Below, in pieces: positions 44,550 to 54,061 of a DNA stretch of 64,000 bases; the stretch's first letter is position 1; the number at the start of each line of letters is the position of its first letter. The notes below the pieces were generated by a model. That model saw nothing but the letters and a program-made list of their open reading frames with translations, was not told the DNA's origin and searched no databases. Both the position numbers and the translations under genes were made by a program. The stretch spans positions 248,001 through 312,000 of the forward strand of contig NZ_JAODWD010000006.1 of NCBI RefSeq assembly GCF_025345615.1, given 5' to 3'. The DNA is from Mycobacterium deserti. Its GTDB lineage: Bacteria > Actinomycetota > Actinomycetes > Mycobacteriales > Mycobacteriaceae.

Positions 44550-45365
44550 CTAGCGCGTATCAGCGAGGTAGGCGGTGAGTCGCGCGATGATCGCCACCGC
44601 ACCGTCCGGCCCGACAGCCTGCGCATCGGCTACTCCGCTGCGCCGTCCGACGCGCAGAGCCGTTCCAACATAACGGGATTCGGATCCACTGCGGAACTGC
44701 CGCAGGAAGTTCACCCGCAACGACGCGGTGTGCATGGGGGCGTCGCCACGGCCGTCGTTGACCGCTGCTGAGCCCACCAGTTCCAGTGCCATCGCCGACA
44801 CTCCGCCGTGCACGATGTTCAGGCTGTTGTTCAGCACCGAATCCTGATGCTGCAACAGCACCTTGGCCGCACCGCCGCTCTCGGCGACCTCGACGGCCAT
44901 CCGGTCGCTCAGCGAGCCCGGCGGCAGCGGACCGGTCGGGCCGTCGGGAAACGGGGTGAGGCTCGCCGGCGCACTGATGTAGCAGGACCGCACTGTCCCC
45001 GTGGCGACGGTCTGGCCACGGTGGGTGAACTCGCACAACGCCAGTGCCACATCGCTCTTCGGGCCGAACGGTCGCGACGTGCCGACCACCGGCACATCCG
45101 GTGCGGTCGCGACGACGTCGAGGGCACTCGGCGCGACCTCGAGCGCCAGTTCACTGGACACCGTCCACTCGTCGTCCTGGCGGCGGTGGTGGTTGACCAG
45201 GCCACCGACGTGGTCTACCAGCATCGCCAGCGGTGCGATCGTGGCCGCGCCGGTCAGCGGATTGGTCATCGCACCCGCCGGAATCGAGGCCAGGCAGCCG
45301 TCCGGGCCGTCCTCCGATGTGACGATGCCGAAGCGGCCAAGTGGAGTGTTCAGTGGATGGGACAT
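44550..45365 (-). CDS. PaaI-like acyl-CoA thioesterase, double hotdog
   Basis: 271 residues from ATG 45365. Two hotdog repeats: the second has NIVHGGVSAMALELVGSAAV and FLRQFRSGSESRYVG, typical of PaaI/4HBT thioesterases; the first has ATIAPLAMLVDHVGG. Probably hydrolyses an acyl-CoA. Its start is 32 bp from the copper-type palindrome of the divergent CopB gene. Confidence 0.85.
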   Translation of the reverse strand: MSHPLNTPLGRFGIVTSEDGPDGCLASIPAGAMTNPLTGAATIAPLAMLVDHVGGLVNHHRRQDDEWTVSSELALEVAPSALDVVATAPDVPVVGTSRPFGPKSDVALALCEFTHRGQTVATGTVRSCYISAPASLTPFPDGPTGPLPPGSLSDRMAVEVAESGGAAKVLLQHQDSVLNNSLNIVHGGVSAMALELVGSAAVNDGRGDAPMHTASLRVNFLRQFRSGSESRYVGTALRVGRRSGVADAQAVGPDGAVAIIARLTAYLADTR

Positions 45366-45396
45366 CGAGGTCCAGCCTGATCGCCGGGGTCTGGCC

Positions 45397-45417
45397 ATAT
45401 ACCCCCAGGGGGTATAT
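45397..45417. promoter_or_regulatory. CsoR-type copper operator
   Basis: A perfect palindrome with 10-bp arms, ATATACCCCC-A-GGGGGTATAT, ends 9 bp before ATG 45427. The TACCCCC/GGGGGTA pattern is that of CsoR/RicR family sites. No csoR gene is in the window. Confidence 0.82.
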
Positions 45418-45426
45418 ATTGTCGAC

Positions 45427-47472
45427 ATGGACATGACTGCGGTTGACCATTCGCACCATCAGGCGCATAGGGACCATGCGGACCACGCCGGACACGCTCA
45501 CGGGGACCATGTCGCCCAGTTCCGCCGGTTGTTCTGGGTCATGCTGGTACTTGCCGTCCCGACGGTCGCGCTGTCCGGCATGTTCGCCTCGATCGTCGGC
45601 TATCCGCTGCCCGATCTCCCCGGTGCGCAGTGGGTATCGCCCGTGTTGGGCACGGTGATGTACTTCTGGGGCGGCAGGCCGTTCCTCACGGGCGCGATCG
45701 ACGAAATACGCGCGCGCGCGCCGGGAATGATGCTGCTCATCGCGTTGGCGATCACCGTCGCGTTTATCGCGTCGTGGGGCGCGGGCGTGGGACTGCTGGC
45801 CCACCACCTCGACTTCTGGTGGGAGCTGGCGCTGCTCATCGTCATCATGCTGCTGGGCCACTGGATCGAGATGCGGTCGTTGGCGCAGACGACGTCGGCC
45901 CTCGACTCGCTGGCCGCGTTACTGCCCGACGAGGCGGAGCGGGTCGTCGGCGATGGCACAGAGACCGTGGCGCCCGCTGAACTGGACGTCGACGACGTCG
46001 TGCTCGTGCGTCCCGGCGGCAGCGTGCCCGCCGACGGAGTGGTCGTCGACGGATCGGCCGACGTCGACGAGTCGATGGTCACCGGCGAGTCGCGCCCGGT
46101 GCGCCGCGGTGTCGGTGAACAGGTGGTCGCGGGCACGGTGGCCACCGACTCCGGACTGCGGGTCAAGGTGACCGCGGTAGGAGACAACACGACGCTGGCA
46201 GGCATCCAGCGGCTGGTGACCGAGGCGCAGAACTCGTCGTCGCGGGCACAACGGCTCGCGGACAAGGCGGCCGGCTGGCTGTTCTGGTTCGCGCTGACTG
46301 CGGCCATCGTCACCGCCGCCGTGTGGGCTTTCGTGGGCCGGCCCGAGGAGGCCGTCGTGCGGTCCATCACTGTTCTGGTGATCGCGTGCCCGCACGCCCT
46401 CGGGCTCGCAATTCCCTTGGTGGTGTCGATCGCGACCGAGCGCGCGGCGCGCGCCGGGGTCCTGGTCAAGGATCGGCTGGCGTTGGAGAGCATGCGGACC
46501 GTCGGCGCCGTGCTGTTCGACAAGACCGGCACGTTGACCAAGGGCGAACCGGCCGTCACCGGCGTCGTCGCGACGGGACCGTACTCCGACGACGACCTGC
46601 TGGCGCTCGCGGCCGCGGCCGAATCAGATTCCGAACACCCGCTGGCACGGGCCATCGTCGATGCCGCGCGCAGCCGCGGGGTGGCGGTACGGCCGTCGAC
46701 GGACTTCACGTCGTCACCGGCGGTGGGGGTGAGCGCGACGGTCGACGGCAAGCTCGTGCGGGTGGGTGGGCCCCGACTGCTTGCCGAAACCGGTCTCCGG
46801 GAGCGCCCCGAGGTCGGTCAATGGCGCAACGAGGGTGCGATCGTCCTGCACGTGCTGGTCGACGGTGCCGTCATCGGCGCGCTGGCACTGGCCGACGAGG
46901 TGCGCGAGGAGTCCCGGCAGGCGGTCGACGCGCTGCATGACGCCGGCATCCGCGTCGTGATGATCACCGGCGACGCCGAATCGGTGGCACGTTCGGTGGC
47001 CGACGACCTGGGCATCGACCGCGTGTTCGCCGGCGTGCGCCCCGAGGACAAGGCGGCGAAGGTCGCCGAACTGCAGGATGACGGTCTGCGGGTCGCGTTC
47101 GTCGGAGACGGTGTGAACGACGCTCCCGCGTTGGCACAGAGCGACGTCGGCATCGCGATCGGGGCCGGCACCGACGTGGCGATCGCCTCGGCCGGGGTGA
47201 TCCTCGCCGGGTCCGATCCCCGCTCGGTGCTGTCGGTGATCGAGCTGTCCAAGGCCTCGTATCGCAAGATGACGCAAAACCTTTGGTGGGCAGCCGGATA
47301 CAACCTGATCTCGGTGCCGCTTGCGGCGGGTGTCCTGGCGCCGGTCGGCTTCGTGATGCCGATGTCGGTGGGCGCGATCTTGATGTCGGCCTCGACGGTG
47401 GTGGTGGCGCTCAACGCCCAACTGCTGCGCCGCCTGGATCTGCGTCCGGCCGACCGTTCTCTAAGAATGTGA
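45427..47472 (+). CDS. copB: Copper-transporting P-type ATPase, P1B-3 (CopB) class
   Basis: 681 residues. A His-rich N-terminal tail (~10 His in residues 8-28) replaces the usual CxxC domain. TGES is at 219, the membrane metal motif CPH at 321-323, the phosphorylation site DKTGT at 365, SEHPLA in the nucleotide domain and GDGVNDAPAL in the hinge. CPH with a His-rich N-terminus fits Cu/Ag exporters. The CsoR-type palindrome lies at the start codon. Confidence 0.93.
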   Translation: MDMTAVDHSHHQAHRDHADHAGHAHGDHVAQFRRLFWVMLVLAVPTVALSGMFASIVGYPLPDLPGAQWVSPVLGTVMYFWGGRPFLTGAIDEIRARAPGMMLLIALAITVAFIASWGAGVGLLAHHLDFWWELALLIVIMLLGHWIEMRSLAQTTSALDSLAALLPDEAERVVGDGTETVAPAELDVDDVVLVRPGGSVPADGVVVDGSADVDESMVTGESRPVRRGVGEQVVAGTVATDSGLRVKVTAVGDNTTLAGIQRLVTEAQNSSSRAQRLADKAAGWLFWFALTAAIVTAAVWAFVGRPEEAVVRSITVLVIACPHALGLAIPLVVSIATERAARAGVLVKDRLALESMRTVGAVLFDKTGTLTKGEPAVTGVVATGPYSDDDLLALAAAAESDSEHPLARAIVDAARSRGVAVRPSTDFTSSPAVGVSATVDGKLVRVGGPRLLAETGLRERPEVGQWRNEGAIVLHVLVDGAVIGALALADEVREESRQAVDALHDAGIRVVMITGDAESVARSVADDLGIDRVFAGVRPEDKAAKVAELQDDGLRVAFVGDGVNDAPALAQSDVGIAIGAGTDVAIASAGVILAGSDPRSVLSVIELSKASYRKMTQNLWWAAGYNLISVPLAAGVLAPVGFVMPMSVGAILMSASTVVVALNAQLLRRLDLRPADRSLRM

Positions 47473-47869
47473 GAAGGCTTTGCGCGAACATTCATGACCT
47501 TCATCAACACAGCTCAGCGTCAGTATCTAAGCGTGTCAGCAAACATCGACCGGGGACGGATGTGGAGTGTGATTTGTCACCCCCCGGGGCGCTGCGGCGC
47601 CGACGCTGCTGAAAAGTCCGCCGCGGCAACGTTATTCGTTCGTGACCTCGGTGTTCAGCTACTCCGGGCTCAAGGTGCCGGCCGAGTATAGTTAGGTCCA
47701 ACTAAGTTGGCATGTCAGGCGGGGTTTGTCATATCGTTTTGTCCACTTGGGGCGAGTGGGTTTGGGCCGTCGTTCGACGCTGCACGAAGGCACCTCCATC
47801 GCCAAGCCGGCTAAGCCCGCCACACACGGCGGCCATGCAGCGGAAAGCTTCGCAAAAGGGTAGGTGGGA
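47473..47869. other. Long leader/intergenic region upstream of gltB
   Basis: About 397 bp with no confident gene. A short open stretch before 47694 reads RQRYSFVTSVFSYSGLKVP then AEYS and stop, but has no start. A 34-codon ORF from GTG 47758 ends 5 bp before the gltB start region. Either could be a leader peptide or a gene remnant. A promoter-like region lies at 47687. Confidence 0.5.
47687..47710 (+). promoter_or_regulatory. Candidate gltB promoter and operator
   Basis: -10 like TATAGT (47687-47692) is followed by the inverted repeat CCAAC-TAA-GTTGG (47698-47710). A leader of ~160 nt would result. The regulator is unknown. Confidence 0.45.
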
Positions 47870-50800
47870 ATGGCGCCCGATCGTCAGGGGGCTGCATGCT
47901 CCTCGCGTGCGCAGGGGTCTAATCGCTCCTCGCGTGCGCAGGGGCTGTACAACCCCGCGTTCGAACACGACGCATGTGGTGTTGCCATGGTGGCCGATAT
48001 GCACGGCCGTCGCAGCCGCGACATCGTGGACAAGGCCATCACCGCTCTGGTGAACCTCGAGCACCGCGGCGCCCAGGGCGCCGAGCCGAACACCGGCGAC
48101 GGCGCGGGCATCCTGCTGCAGGTGCCCGATGACTTCCTGCGCGCGGTGGTCGAATTCGACCTGCCCGAGTACGGCAGCTACGCCACCGGCATCGCGTTCC
48201 TGCCGCAGTCCTCGAAGGACGCCGCCACAGCCTGCGAAGCCGTCGAGAAGATCGCCGAGGCCGAGGGCCTGCACGTGCTCGGCTGGCGCGACGTGCCCAC
48301 CGACGAGTCGTCCCTGGGCGCGCTGGCCCGTGACGCGATGCCCACCTTCCGGCAGGTCTTCATCGCCGGGGCGTCAGGCATGGACCTCGAGCGACGCGCG
48401 TACGTGGTGCGCAAGCGCGCCGAACACGAGCTCGGCACCAAGGGTCCAGGTCAGGACGGCCCGGGCCGCGAAACGGTCTACTTCCCAAGCCTTTCCGGTC
48501 AGACGTTCGTCTACAAGGGGATGCTGACCACCCCGCAGCTCAAGGCGTTCTACCTCGACCTGCAGGACGAGCGGCTGACCAGCGCGCTGGGCATCGTGCA
48601 CTCTCGCTTCTCCACCAACACCTTCCCCTCGTGGCCGTTGGCCCACCCGTTCCGGCGCATCGCCCACAACGGCGAGATCAACACCGTCACGGGCAACGAG
48701 AACTGGATGCGGGCGCGCGAGGCGCTGATCAAGACCGAGATCTTCGGTGCCGGTCAGGACCTGGACAAGATCACCCCGGTCTGTACCCCGGGCGCGTCGG
48801 ACACCGCGCGCTTCGACGAGGTCCTCGAACTGCTGCACCTCGGTGGCCGCAGCCTGCCGCACGCGGTGCTGATGATGATCCCCGAGGCGTGGGAACGCAA
48901 CGAGGCGATGGATCCGGCCCAGCGGGCGTTTTACAAGTACCACGCGTCGCTGATGGAGCCGTGGGACGGCCCGGCGTCGATGACGTTCACCGACGGCACC
49001 GTGATCGGCGCCGTGCTCGACCGCAACGGACTCCGTCCGTCGCGCATCTGGGTGACCGAGGATGGCCTGGTCGTGATGGCGTCGGAGGCCGGCGTGCTCG
49101 ACCTCGACCCGGCGACCGTGGTGAAGAAGATGCGGCTGCAGCCGGGCCGCATGTTCCTCGTTGACACGTCCAAGGGCCGCATCGTCGACGACGAGGAGAT
49201 CAAGTCCGAACTCGCCGCCCAGCATCCGTACCAGGCATGGCTCGACGCGGGCCTGTTCCACCTCGACGAGCTGCCGCCCGGTGACTACGTGCGCATGCCG
49301 CACCACCGAGTGGTGTTGCGCCAGCAGATTTTCGGGTTCACTTACGAGGAGCTCAACCTGCTGGTGGCCCCCATGGCGCGCACCGGTGCCGAGGCGCTGG
49401 GCTCGATGGGCACCGACACCCCGATCGCCGTGCTGTCGGCGCGACCGCGGATGCTCTACGACTATTTCCAGCAGCTGTTCGCGCAGGTGACCAACCCGCC
49501 GCTGGACGCCATCCGCGAAGAAGTGGTGACCAGCCTGCAGGGCACGGTCGGCCCCGAGGGCGACCTGCTCAACCCTAACGCCGAATCGTGTCGCCAGATC
49601 GTGCTGACCCAGCCGATCCTGCGCAACGCCGAACTGTCGAAGCTGATCTGCGTCGACCCCGACCACGAGGTCCGCGGCCACAAGCACGGCATGCGCGCAG
49701 CGGTGATCCGCTGCCTGTATCCGGTCAACCGCGGCGGGCAGGGCCTCAAGGAAGCACTCGACAACGTGCGCGCCAAGGTGTCGACCGCGATCCGCGAGGG
49801 CGCGCGCATCATCGTGCTGTCCGATCGCGAGTCCAACGAGCAGATGGCGCCGATCCCGTCGCTGCTGTCGGTCTCGGCCGTGCACCACCACCTCGTCCGG
49901 GAGCGGACCCGGACCAAGGTCGGCTTGGTCGTCGAGGCGGGCGACGCCCGCGAGGTGCACCACATGGCGTGCCTGGTCGGTTTCGGTGCGGCGGCGATCA
50001 ACCCGTACATGGCGTTCGAGTCGATCGAGGACATGGTCGATCGCGGCGTGATCACCGACATCAGCAGCGATACCGCCAAGGCCAACTACGTCAAGGCCGC
50101 GGGCAAGGGCGTGCTCAAGGTGATGTCGAAGATGGGCATCTCGACGCTGGCGTCCTATACCGGCGCGCAGCTGTTCCAGGCCATCGGCATCAGCCAAAAG
50201 TTGCTCGACGAGTACTTCACGGGGCTGACGTGTCCCGTCGGCGGCATCGATCTCGACGACATCGCCGACGACGTCGCGTCCCGTCACGCCCTGGCGTATC
50301 TGGACCGTCCCGACGAGTGGGCGCACCGGGAACTCGAAGTCGGCGGTGAATACCAGTGGCGCCGCGAGGGCGAGTACCACCTGTTCAACCCGGACACGGT
50401 GTTCAAACTGCAGCACTCGACGCGCACCGGCCAGTACGAGATCTTCAAGGAGTACACGCAGCTGATCGACGACCAGAGCGCGCGCATGGCGTCGCTGCGC
50501 GGTCTGCTGAAGTTCCGCGACGGGGTGCGCCCGCCGGTGCCGCTCGAGGAAGTGGAGCCGGCCAGCGAGATCGTCAAGCGGTTCTCCACCGGCGCGATGA
50601 GCTACGGCTCGATCTCCGCCGAAGCGCACGAGACGCTGGCGATTGCGATGAACCGTCTTGGCGGACGGTCGAACTCGGGAGAGGGCGGCGAGGCTGTCAG
50701 CCGCTTCGACCGCGACGAGAACGGCGACTGGCGCCGCAGCGCCATCAAGCAGGTTGCGTCGGGCAGGTTCGGCGTCACCAGCCACTATCTGACGAACTGC

Positions 50801-52507
50801 ACCGATATTCAGATCAAGATGGCCCAGGGCGCGAAACCCGGTGAGGGTGGACAGCTTCCGGGTGGCAAGGTCTACCCGTGGGTAGCCGAAGTGCGGCACT
50901 CGACGCCCGGAGTCGGCCTGATCTCGCCGCCGCCGCACCACGACATCTACTCGATCGAGGATCTGGCGCAGCTGATCCACGACCTGAAGAACTCCAACCC
51001 GCAGGCGCGGGTGCACGTGAAGCTGGTGAGCGAGAACGGCGTCGGCACCGTCGCGGCGGGGGTGTCGAAGGCCCACGCGGACGTGGTGCTGATCTCCGGG
51101 CACGACGGCGGCACCGGTGCGACCCCGCTGACGTCGATGAAGCACGCGGGCGCACCGTGGGAGCTCGGCTTGGCCGAGACGCAGCAGACGTTGCTGCTCA
51201 ACGGTCTTCGCGACCGCATCGTGGTGCAGGTCGACGGTCAGCTCAAGACCGGCCGCGACGTGGTGATCGCCGCGCTGTTGGGTGCCGAGGAGTTCGGGTT
51301 CGCCACCGCGCCGCTGGTGGTCTCGGGCTGCATCATGATGCGCGTCTGCCACCTGGACACCTGCCCCGTCGGTGTCGCGACCCAGAACCCAGTGCTGCGC
51401 AAGCGGTTCAACGGCAAGCCCGAGTTCGTTGAGAACTTCTTCGTGTTCATCGCCGAAGAAGTCCGGGAAATGATGGCGCAGTTGGGTTTCCGTACGGTCA
51501 ACGAGATGGTCGGCCAGGTCGGCGCGCTGGACACCACCAAGGCGGCCGAGCACTGGAAGGCCTACAAGCTGGACCTGGCGCCGGTGCTGCACGAGCCCGA
51601 GTCGGCGTTCATGAACCAGGACCTGTACTGCAGTTCGCGGCAGGACCACGGCCTGGACAAGGCGCTGGACCAACAGCTGATCGTGATGTGCCGCGAGGCG
51701 CTGGACTCCGGCGCACCGGTGCGGTTCTCGACCACCATCGCGAACGTCAACCGCACGGTGGGCACCATGCTCGGCCACGAGGTGACCAAAGCCTATGGTG
51801 GACAGGGCCTTCCTGACGGCACCATCGACATCACGTTCGACGGATCGGCCGGTAATAGCTTCGGCGCCTTCGTACCGAAGGGCATCACGTTGCGGGTTTA
51901 CGGCGACGCCAACGACTATGTCGGCAAGGGCCTTTCGGGCGGCCGGATCGTGGTGCGTCCGCCCGACAATGCACCGGCGTCCTACGTCGCCGAGGACAAC
52001 ATCATCGCGGGCAACGTGATCCTGTTCGGCGCGACCAGTGGTCAGGCGTTCATCCGCGGAAAGGTCGGCGAGCGGTTCGCGGTGCGCAACTCAGGTGCGC
52101 ACGCGGTGGTCGAGGGTGTCGGTGACCACGGTTGTGAGTACATGACCGGTGGCCGCATCGCGATCCTCGGACCGACGGGCCGCAACTTCGCCGCGGGCAT
52201 GTCCGGTGGTATCGCCTTTGTCTACGATCCGGACGGCGCACTGCCGGCCAACCTCAACGCCGAGATGGTGGAGCTGGAGGGCCTCGACGACGAGGACCTC
52301 AAGTGGTTGCAGAACATGATTCAGGCTCATGTCGACGCCACCGATTCCGCTGTCGGAGCGCGCATCCTCGATGACTGGAACAACACCGTGAAGCATTTCA
52401 CCAAGGTGATGCCCCGCGACTTCAAGCGGGTATTGGCGGCCATCGCCGAAGCCGAGCGCACCGGCGAGGACGTCGACGAAGCGATCATGGCGGCCGCCCG
52501 TGGCTGA
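47870..52507 (+). CDS. gltB: Glutamate synthase (NADPH) large subunit
   Basis: 1545 residues from ATG 47870 (GGTGGGA upstream). Transfers the glutamine amide to 2-oxoglutarate. Domains: N-terminal class II amidotransferase with nucleophile Cys36 (HDACGVAMV), central domain, FMN/synthase domain (GGTGATPLTSMKHAG) with the [3Fe-4S] cysteines (SGCIMMRVCHLDTCPVG), and a C-terminal GXGXG beta-helix. The propeptide before Cys36 is longer than the usual ~15 residues because of an internal repeat. gltD overlaps by 8 bp. Confidence 0.97.
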   Translation: MAPDRQGAACSSRAQGSNRSSRAQGLYNPAFEHDACGVAMVADMHGRRSRDIVDKAITALVNLEHRGAQGAEPNTGDGAGILLQVPDDFLRAVVEFDLPEYGSYATGIAFLPQSSKDAATACEAVEKIAEAEGLHVLGWRDVPTDESSLGALARDAMPTFRQVFIAGASGMDLERRAYVVRKRAEHELGTKGPGQDGPGRETVYFPSLSGQTFVYKGMLTTPQLKAFYLDLQDERLTSALGIVHSRFSTNTFPSWPLAHPFRRIAHNGEINTVTGNENWMRAREALIKTEIFGAGQDLDKITPVCTPGASDTARFDEVLELLHLGGRSLPHAVLMMIPEAWERNEAMDPAQRAFYKYHASLMEPWDGPASMTFTDGTVIGAVLDRNGLRPSRIWVTEDGLVVMASEAGVLDLDPATVVKKMRLQPGRMFLVDTSKGRIVDDEEIKSELAAQHPYQAWLDAGLFHLDELPPGDYVRMPHHRVVLRQQIFGFTYEELNLLVAPMARTGAEALGSMGTDTPIAVLSARPRMLYDYFQQLFAQVTNPPLDAIREEVVTSLQGTVGPEGDLLNPNAESCRQIVLTQPILRNAELSKLICVDPDHEVRGHKHGMRAAVIRCLYPVNRGGQGLKEALDNVRAKVSTAIREGARIIVLSDRESNEQMAPIPSLLSVSAVHHHLVRERTRTKVGLVVEAGDAREVHHMACLVGFGAAAINPYMAFESIEDMVDRGVITDISSDTAKANYVKAAGKGVLKVMSKMGISTLASYTGAQLFQAIGISQKLLDEYFTGLTCPVGGIDLDDIADDVASRHALAYLDRPDEWAHRELEVGGEYQWRREGEYHLFNPDTVFKLQHSTRTGQYEIFKEYTQLIDDQSARMASLRGLLKFRDGVRPPVPLEEVEPASEIVKRFSTGAMSYGSISAEAHETLAIAMNRLGGRSNSGEGGEAVSRFDRDENGDWRRSAIKQVASGRFGVTSHYLTNCTDIQIKMAQGAKPGEGGQLPGGKVYPWVAEVRHSTPGVGLISPPPHHDIYSIEDLAQLIHDLKNSNPQARVHVKLVSENGVGTVAAGVSKAHADVVLISGHDGGTGATPLTSMKHAGAPWELGLAETQQTLLLNGLRDRIVVQVDGQLKTGRDVVIAALLGAEEFGFATAPLVVSGCIMMRVCHLDTCPVGVATQNPVLRKRFNGKPEFVENFFVFIAEEVREMMAQLGFRTVNEMVGQVGALDTTKAAEHWKAYKLDLAPVLHEPESAFMNQDLYCSSRQDHGLDKALDQQLIVMCREALDSGAPVRFSTTIANVNRTVGTMLGHEVTKAYGGQGLPDGTIDITFDGSAGNSFGAFVPKGITLRVYGDANDYVGKGLSGGRIVVRPPDNAPASYVAEDNIIAGNVILFGATSGQAFIRGKVGERFAVRNSGAHAVVEGVGDHGCEYMTGGRIAILGPTGRNFAAGMSGGIAFVYDPDGALPANLNAEMVELEGLDDEDLKWLQNMIQAHVDATDSAVGARILDDWNNTVKHFTKVMPRDFKRVLAAIAEAERTGEDVDEAIMAAARG
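47898..47944 (+). repeat. 20-bp direct repeat in the gltB propeptide
   Basis: GCTCCTCGCGTGCGCAGGGG occurs at 47898-47917 and 47925-47944, a 27-bp period encoding SSRAQGSNR then SSRAQGLYN. It is in frame and lies in the part removed during maturation. Confidence 0.9.
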
Positions 52508-53966
52508 TCCACGCGGTTTCCTGAAGTACACCCATCGCGAGACCCCGCCGCGGCGGCCCGTCCCGTTGCGTCTGCGCGACTGGAAAGAGGTTTACGAAGA
52601 CTTTCCGCTGGAGAATCTGCGGACGCAGGCCACGCGGTGCATGGACTGCGGTATCCCGTTCTGCCACAACGGCTGTCCGCTGGGCAACCTCATCCCTGAG
52701 TGGAACGACTTGGTGCGCAGCGATCGTTGGCGCGACGCGATCGAACGGTTGCACGCCACCAACAACTTTCCGGAGTTCACCGGGCGGCTATGCCCGGCGC
52801 CGTGTGAAGGCTCCTGCGTTCTCGGCATCAACCAGGATCCGGTCACCATCAAGCAGATCGAGGTCGAGATCATCGACAAGGCCTTCGACGAAGGCTGGGT
52901 GGTGCCGCTGCCGCCCGACGTGCGTACCGGCAAGAAGGTAGCCGTCGTCGGCTCCGGTCCGGCCGGACTAGCCGCCGCGCAACAGCTGACGCGCGCCGGC
53001 CACGACGTCACGGTCTTCGAGCGTGACGATCGCATCGGCGGCCTGCTGCGCTACGGCATCCCCGAGTTCAAGATGGAGAAGCGCCACATCGACCGCCGTC
53101 TGGAGCAGATGGCGGCCGAAGGCACCGAGTTCAAGGCCGGCGTCAACGTCGGTGTCGACATCACCGCGCAACAGCTCCGCAAGGACTTCGACGCGGTAGT
53201 GCTGTCCGGTGGAGCGACGGCGCGACGCGACCTTCCGATCCCCGGCCGCGACCTCGACGGCATTCATCAGGCGATGGAGTACCTGCCCTGGGCGAACCGG
53301 GTCCAGCTCGGCGACCCGGTAGCCGACGAGAACGGCCTGCCCCCGATCCACGCCAAGGGCAAGAAGGTCATCATCATCGGCGGCGGCGACACCGGCGCCG
53401 ACTGCCTGGGCACCGCACACCGCCAGGGCTGCGAAAGCGTGCACCAGTTCGAGATCATGCCGCGCCCGCCCGAGACGAGGGCCGACTCGACGCCGTGGCC
53501 GGTCTACCCGCTGATGTACCGGGTGTCCTCGGCCCATGAGGAGGGCGGCGAGCGGGTCTACTCGGTCAACACCGAGGAGTTCGTCGGCCGCGACGGCCGG
53601 GTGACCCATCTGCGCGGCCATGAGGTCGAGATGAAAGCGGGCAAGTTCGAGAAGGTCGAGGGCACCGAGTTCGAAATGGAAGCCGACCTGGTGCTGCTGG
53701 CGATGGGCTTCACCGGCCCGGAGCGCGAGGGCCTGCTGACCGAACTGGGAGTCGAGCTCAACGAGCGCGGCAACGTAACGCGCGACGGCGACTTCGCGAC
53801 CACCCTGCCGGGGGTCTTCGTGGCCGGCGACATGGGTCGCGGACAGTCGCTGATCGTGTGGGCGATCGCCGAGGGCAGGGCCGCGGCGGCGGGTGTGGAC
53901 CGCTACCTGATGGGCCGGACCGCACTGCCGGCGCCGATCAAGCCGACGGCCGTTCCGCAGCGATGA
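52500..53966 (+). CDS. gltD: Glutamate synthase (NADPH) small subunit
   Basis: 488 residues from GTG 52500, overlapping gltB. Passes electrons from NADPH through FAD and [4Fe-4S] clusters to GltB. Cluster cysteines C47, C50, C55, C59 (CMDCGIPFCHNGC) and C98, C102, C106; FAD motif GSGPAG at 151-156; NADPH motif IIIGGGDTGADC near 290. Completes the glutamine synthetase/GOGAT route. Confidence 0.97.
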   Translation: MADPRGFLKYTHRETPPRRPVPLRLRDWKEVYEDFPLENLRTQATRCMDCGIPFCHNGCPLGNLIPEWNDLVRSDRWRDAIERLHATNNFPEFTGRLCPAPCEGSCVLGINQDPVTIKQIEVEIIDKAFDEGWVVPLPPDVRTGKKVAVVGSGPAGLAAAQQLTRAGHDVTVFERDDRIGGLLRYGIPEFKMEKRHIDRRLEQMAAEGTEFKAGVNVGVDITAQQLRKDFDAVVLSGGATARRDLPIPGRDLDGIHQAMEYLPWANRVQLGDPVADENGLPPIHAKGKKVIIIGGGDTGADCLGTAHRQGCESVHQFEIMPRPPETRADSTPWPVYPLMYRVSSAHEEGGERVYSVNTEEFVGRDGRVTHLRGHEVEMKAGKFEKVEGTEFEMEADLVLLAMGFTGPEREGLLTELGVELNERGNVTRDGDFATTLPGVFVAGDMGRGQSLIVWAIAEGRAAAAGVDRYLMGRTALPAPIKPTAVPQR

Positions 53967-54008
53967 GCGCTTGCGCGGAGAGCATTCAGCAGCGGTAGTA
54001 AAGGGTCG

Positions 54009-54028
54009 TTCGGCGTGTCTGCGCCGAA
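54009..54028 (+). terminator. Hairpin after gltBD
   Basis: TTCGGCG (54009-54015) pairs with CGCCGAA (54022-54028) across a 6-nt loop, ~45 bp after the gltD stop. Confidence 0.5.
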
Positions 54029-54061
54029 TCTCGGGGCAGCCATCTGAAACTGGCAACGCCC

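Noticed and set aside
48374..51778. 1134-codon ORF antisense to gltB
   Set aside because: The translation is compositionally biased and has no domain features, while the sense frame is a full GltB with all motifs. It is a GC-rich shadow frame.
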